From the NCBI RefSeq assembly GCF_036417845.1, contig NC_089982.1:65547684-65611683 (forward strand): a stretch of DNA of 64,000 nt. The letters run 5' to 3'. This DNA is from Apteryx mantelli. Taxonomy: Eukaryota; Chordata; Aves; Apterygiformes; Apterygidae. This document shows, in pieces, positions 62,296 to 64,000 of this stretch. Position 1 is the first letter of the stretch; each line of letters opens with the position of its first letter. Both the position numbers and the translations under genes were made by a program. The notes below the pieces were generated by a model that worked only from the letters and a program-made list of their open reading frames with translations, was not told the origin of the DNA and searched no databases.

Positions 62296-64000
62296 TTGAA
62301 TGAGCACTTTCTGTCTCAAATGTCTGCATTGAAACAGTGAACTTATGCGGCTGCCACAAGCTGGTCCAGGATATTGCTGTGGAAACCCAGCATCTCATAC
62401 AAAGTAACTGCTTCTACAACTGTTTGATGTTTGTCATTCACCATTCTTAATGTTTCAGCTTATTTGCTGTGTTAACAAGCTGCTGACAGAGTTGAAAAGG
62501 CCTGGAATTGTTCAAATAGTGGCAGAAGTAGAGTAGCTATTCAGATATAGAATTGTTACTGGGGTACAGGGAGAAATTTTGAAATAGATTGACTATCTTT
62601 ATTGGCTGACGATGAGCTGCTTTTTTATAGATTACTGCTAGCTTGTTGATGAGTTGCTATCCTTAATAATTTAAAAACCTGTTAATACTATTACTTTTTG
62701 TATAATGTTAGGTAGTCATATTATTTCTAATTTTCAGCTACTTACTAAAGACATGAAAATGCTTAGTGAAATCTTTTAAATACTATATGGTCATTGTATA
62801 TTTGTTTCCTACTGCTAATGTCACCATCTGACAATGAAGAAGTGGGAGATAAGGGGGTTAGAGAGAAATTATATTTTTCCAAAGCTGAATGATCCTGGCA
62901 TTGGAAGAGTTGAGTAACAGCGAGAAAAATGCAACAGAAACACATGTAACAATTCAAAAATGAGAATTATTTGAAATAAATGAGCCCCCTAAGCTAATCC
63001 TTTCATACTGATCCAGGACAAACCAGTCTACAGCCTACTGACCCTAAAGGCTCTGGAGAATTTCGAGAGCTGGACTAATAAGCCTCCTTACTTTGGTTTG
63101 GGAGTTTAGCAAAGTGATGTTCTGAATCAGGCTTCAGCTGGAGTTTAAATGTTTCTACAAGTATTTCTGGAGGACTCCCTCATCTCTATAGCAAAATTAC
63201 AGAAAGGTTAAGTGACTGAAAAGATTGATAATTTGCATACACCCTCATGCATACTGCCTCCAAGTAGATAAATCCAAATTTCTTTGCTGTTAGCTTTACA
63301 CGCAGATAGCTGACCTGCACATTTTTATGCATATACAATCGTATTTTCAACACTTTGTTCTTGAACTAGAGAGGTTGCTTTGTGAAAAGTCATATGCAAT
63401 GCAAAGCTGCACAATGATAGTTAAACTAGCACAGGCTGTGCTAGCTGCAGCTCCAGGTGCAGCACAGTTCATCAGCGTGGGCACGGCATTGCATTAACTA
63501 TATTGCTTTTGGGATCAAATGTGTGTACAGTGCTGTATTCCAGCATATGAACATGATGACTCCATTTCGTGGCTGTTTAAGCGCTTCTATGCTTCTCTCT
63601 ACCCTGTAGCTTAGAGAAATTCATTTTCACTGACATAATGAAAGCACCCATCTTTTAGATCTCTTTACTTGTAGCTTTGGCTTGACCTCTAATTTATTTG
63701 TAATATGGATTACCAAATACTGTTACTTTCCCTACTCTGTTCTGGATATTACTCCTGTTTCCAGTGTGTGTTTTAGACAGAGATTAGAATTAACCTTGGT
63801 TATTTCTAGTGACTTTATTTTGCCCTCAGTATGCTAACAAAATGTTTTAATGTATCTTTTCAATTTTACTTCTCTATGTTTAGCTATTTTCTATAATTTC
63901 AATCAAATCATCAGGATTTTTTTCCTTAAGGAAAGAAGGGAGAAAAGAGCTATTTAATAACAGCATAAGCATCAGAATATTTACATTCTCCAGTGGCCTA
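62296..64000. other. Gene-free AT-rich unique DNA to the window end
   Basis: No gene is recognisable. The inverted-repeat cluster at 63394-63501 is listed separately. Confidence 0.55.
63394..63501. repeat. Cluster of four overlapping inverted repeats
   Basis: Four perfect complementary pairs lie within 108 bp. ATGCAATGC (63394-63402) pairs with GCATTGCAT (63486-63494). GCTGCAC (63406-63412) pairs with GTGCAGC (63457-63463). ATAGTTAA (63417-63424) pairs with TTAACTAT (63494-63501). CTAGCACAG (63426-63434) pairs with CTGTGCTAG (63436-63444). The first, second and fourth can nest in one folded structure. The third crosses the others and shares one base with the first. The region is also locally more GC-rich than its flanks. 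Confidence 0.6.

Noticed and set aside
1-64000. tRNA, rRNA, snRNA, CRISPR arrays and bacterial-type operons
   Set aside because: I scanned for characteristic words (tRNA B-box-like GGTTCGAATCC, U6 and Y RNA starts, regularly spaced direct repeats with unique spacers) and found none. Composition and repeats are those of a vertebrate nuclear genome.

Overview
The window looks like AT-rich, gene-poor vertebrate nuclear DNA, most likely from a bird. A crocodilian or turtle is less likely but not excluded. The main evidence is two copies of a CR1-type LINE that share the CR1 3' tail (repeated ATTCTGTG octamers), a CR1 reverse transcriptase and a 3'-UTR stem-loop. A 420-bp solo LTR of endogenous-retrovirus type fits this. 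I found no convincing host protein-coding gene, tRNA, rRNA or CRISPR array. Outside the repeats, open frames are short, start anywhere and resemble no family I know. I read the window as intergenic DNA or a very long intron.

Layout. 1-11429: unique AT-rich DNA with a few small repeats. 11430-11859: solo LTR, plus strand, with a 5-bp target-site duplication. 11860-33612: unique AT-rich DNA. It holds two weak exon-like signals (15029-15208 and 15557-15612), a 30-bp-arm hairpin at 17153-17219 beside a TG microsatellite, a pair of small hairpins at 23044-23109, and two octamer motifs near 27680. 33613-34700: 5'-truncated CR1 copy A. 34701-39976: unique DNA. 39977-39998: short inverted repeat at the 5' junction of CR1 copy B. 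39999-42160: CR1 copy B with most of ORF2, broken by one frameshift. 42161-50019: unique DNA. About 50020-51200: a repeat-derived island, probably remnants of minus-strand LTRs. It has two related TATA cassettes, a 36-bp tandem array and a 59-bp duplication. 51201-64000: unique DNA with two small CpG-rich patches (near 56880-57030 and 62150-62290) and an inverted-repeat cluster at 63394-63501.

The elements do not form a pathway. Copies A and B align over 1,088 bp with no gaps and about 15 substitutions by my hand count. They therefore derive from the same recent CR1 source, whose RT carries an extra alanine just before the catalytic DD. The structures that known elements do not readily explain are the 17153-17219 hairpin and the duplicated minus-strand promoter cassettes near 50.6 and 51.0 kb.
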